Origin: Palsa-661 sp035535015
Lineage (GTDB): Bacteria; Actinomycetota; Acidimicrobiia; Acidimicrobiales; UBA8190
DNA: 39,903 bases
Assembly (NCBI GenBank): GCA_035535015.1
Contig: DATLQU010000038.1
Location: 1-39,903, forward strand
Direction: 5' to 3'
Shown one piece after another: positions 39,900 through 39,903 of this stretch. The position numbers were made by a program, and so were the translations under genes. Under the pieces are notes generated by a model. That model made no database searches, was not told the DNA's origin, and saw only the letters and a program-made list of their open reading frames with translations. Each line of letters opens with the position of its first letter. The first letter of the stretch is position 1.

Positions 39900-39903
39900 T
39901 TCG

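Noticed and set aside
1..39903. tRNA, rRNA, transposase, integrase or phage genes
   Set aside because: None recognised on either strand; a computed search (covariance models and transposase profiles) would be needed to exclude short remnants.

Overview
The window is very GC-rich throughout. GTG starts are common, many starts have no ribosome binding site, and it carries an Lsr2 nucleoid protein, an F420-type luciferase-like oxidoreductase and a class E-like sortase with a matching LAxTG substrate. This fits a high-GC actinobacterium; an Acidimicrobiia-type lineage is my best guess, not something the sequence proves.

Left edge (1-4.7 kb): the tail of an exported protein and its terminator, an exported seven-repeat FG-GAP propeller, a lipoprotein with seven SC..FC repeats, and divergently a protein resembling the DUF4011 front end of giant helicases but without the helicase. 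The region between the last two holds 13-bp tandem repeats, a hairpin and an element repeated 23 kb away.

Centre (4.7-23.3 kb): a surface-polysaccharide locus. Leftward: sortase, GT2 glycosyltransferase, Wzx-type flippase, PIG-L/LmbE deacetylase. Rightward: low-molecular-weight tyrosine phosphatase, DUF4012 protein, a tiny LAFTG cell-wall peptide, the initiating polyprenyl-phosphate sugar transferase, a GT39-like membrane transferase, three GT4-type transferases, an O-antigen ligase/polymerase-like protein, a fused Wzz plus tyrosine kinase with a Tyr cluster, and a GT87-like membrane transferase. Together these could start the lipid-linked repeat, assemble it, flip it, polymerise it, control chain length by tyrosine phosphorylation and dephosphorylation, and possibly fix the product or a peptide partner to the wall.

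Right of the locus (23.3-31.4 kb): a decayed two-component system with several internal deletions, a secreted GH26-like glycosidase preceded by a 40-codon ORF in the same frame, a gene-poor 0.7 kb stretch, and a leftward series (membrane GT2, a frameshifted hypothetical, a flavodoxin-like reductase, an enoyl-CoA hydratase homologue, a secreted beta-helix protein).

Far right (31.5-39.9 kb): small proteins (GNAT, one-TM peptide, PAS), a cyclase/kynurenine-formamidase-like hydrolase with an F420 oxidoreductase, Lsr2, a membrane GGDEF-EAL protein, a zincin-like metallopeptidase, then a compositionally different end with repeats, two VOC/glyoxalase-fold genes and a cupin. No rRNA, tRNA, CRISPR array, transposase or prophage gene was recognised.
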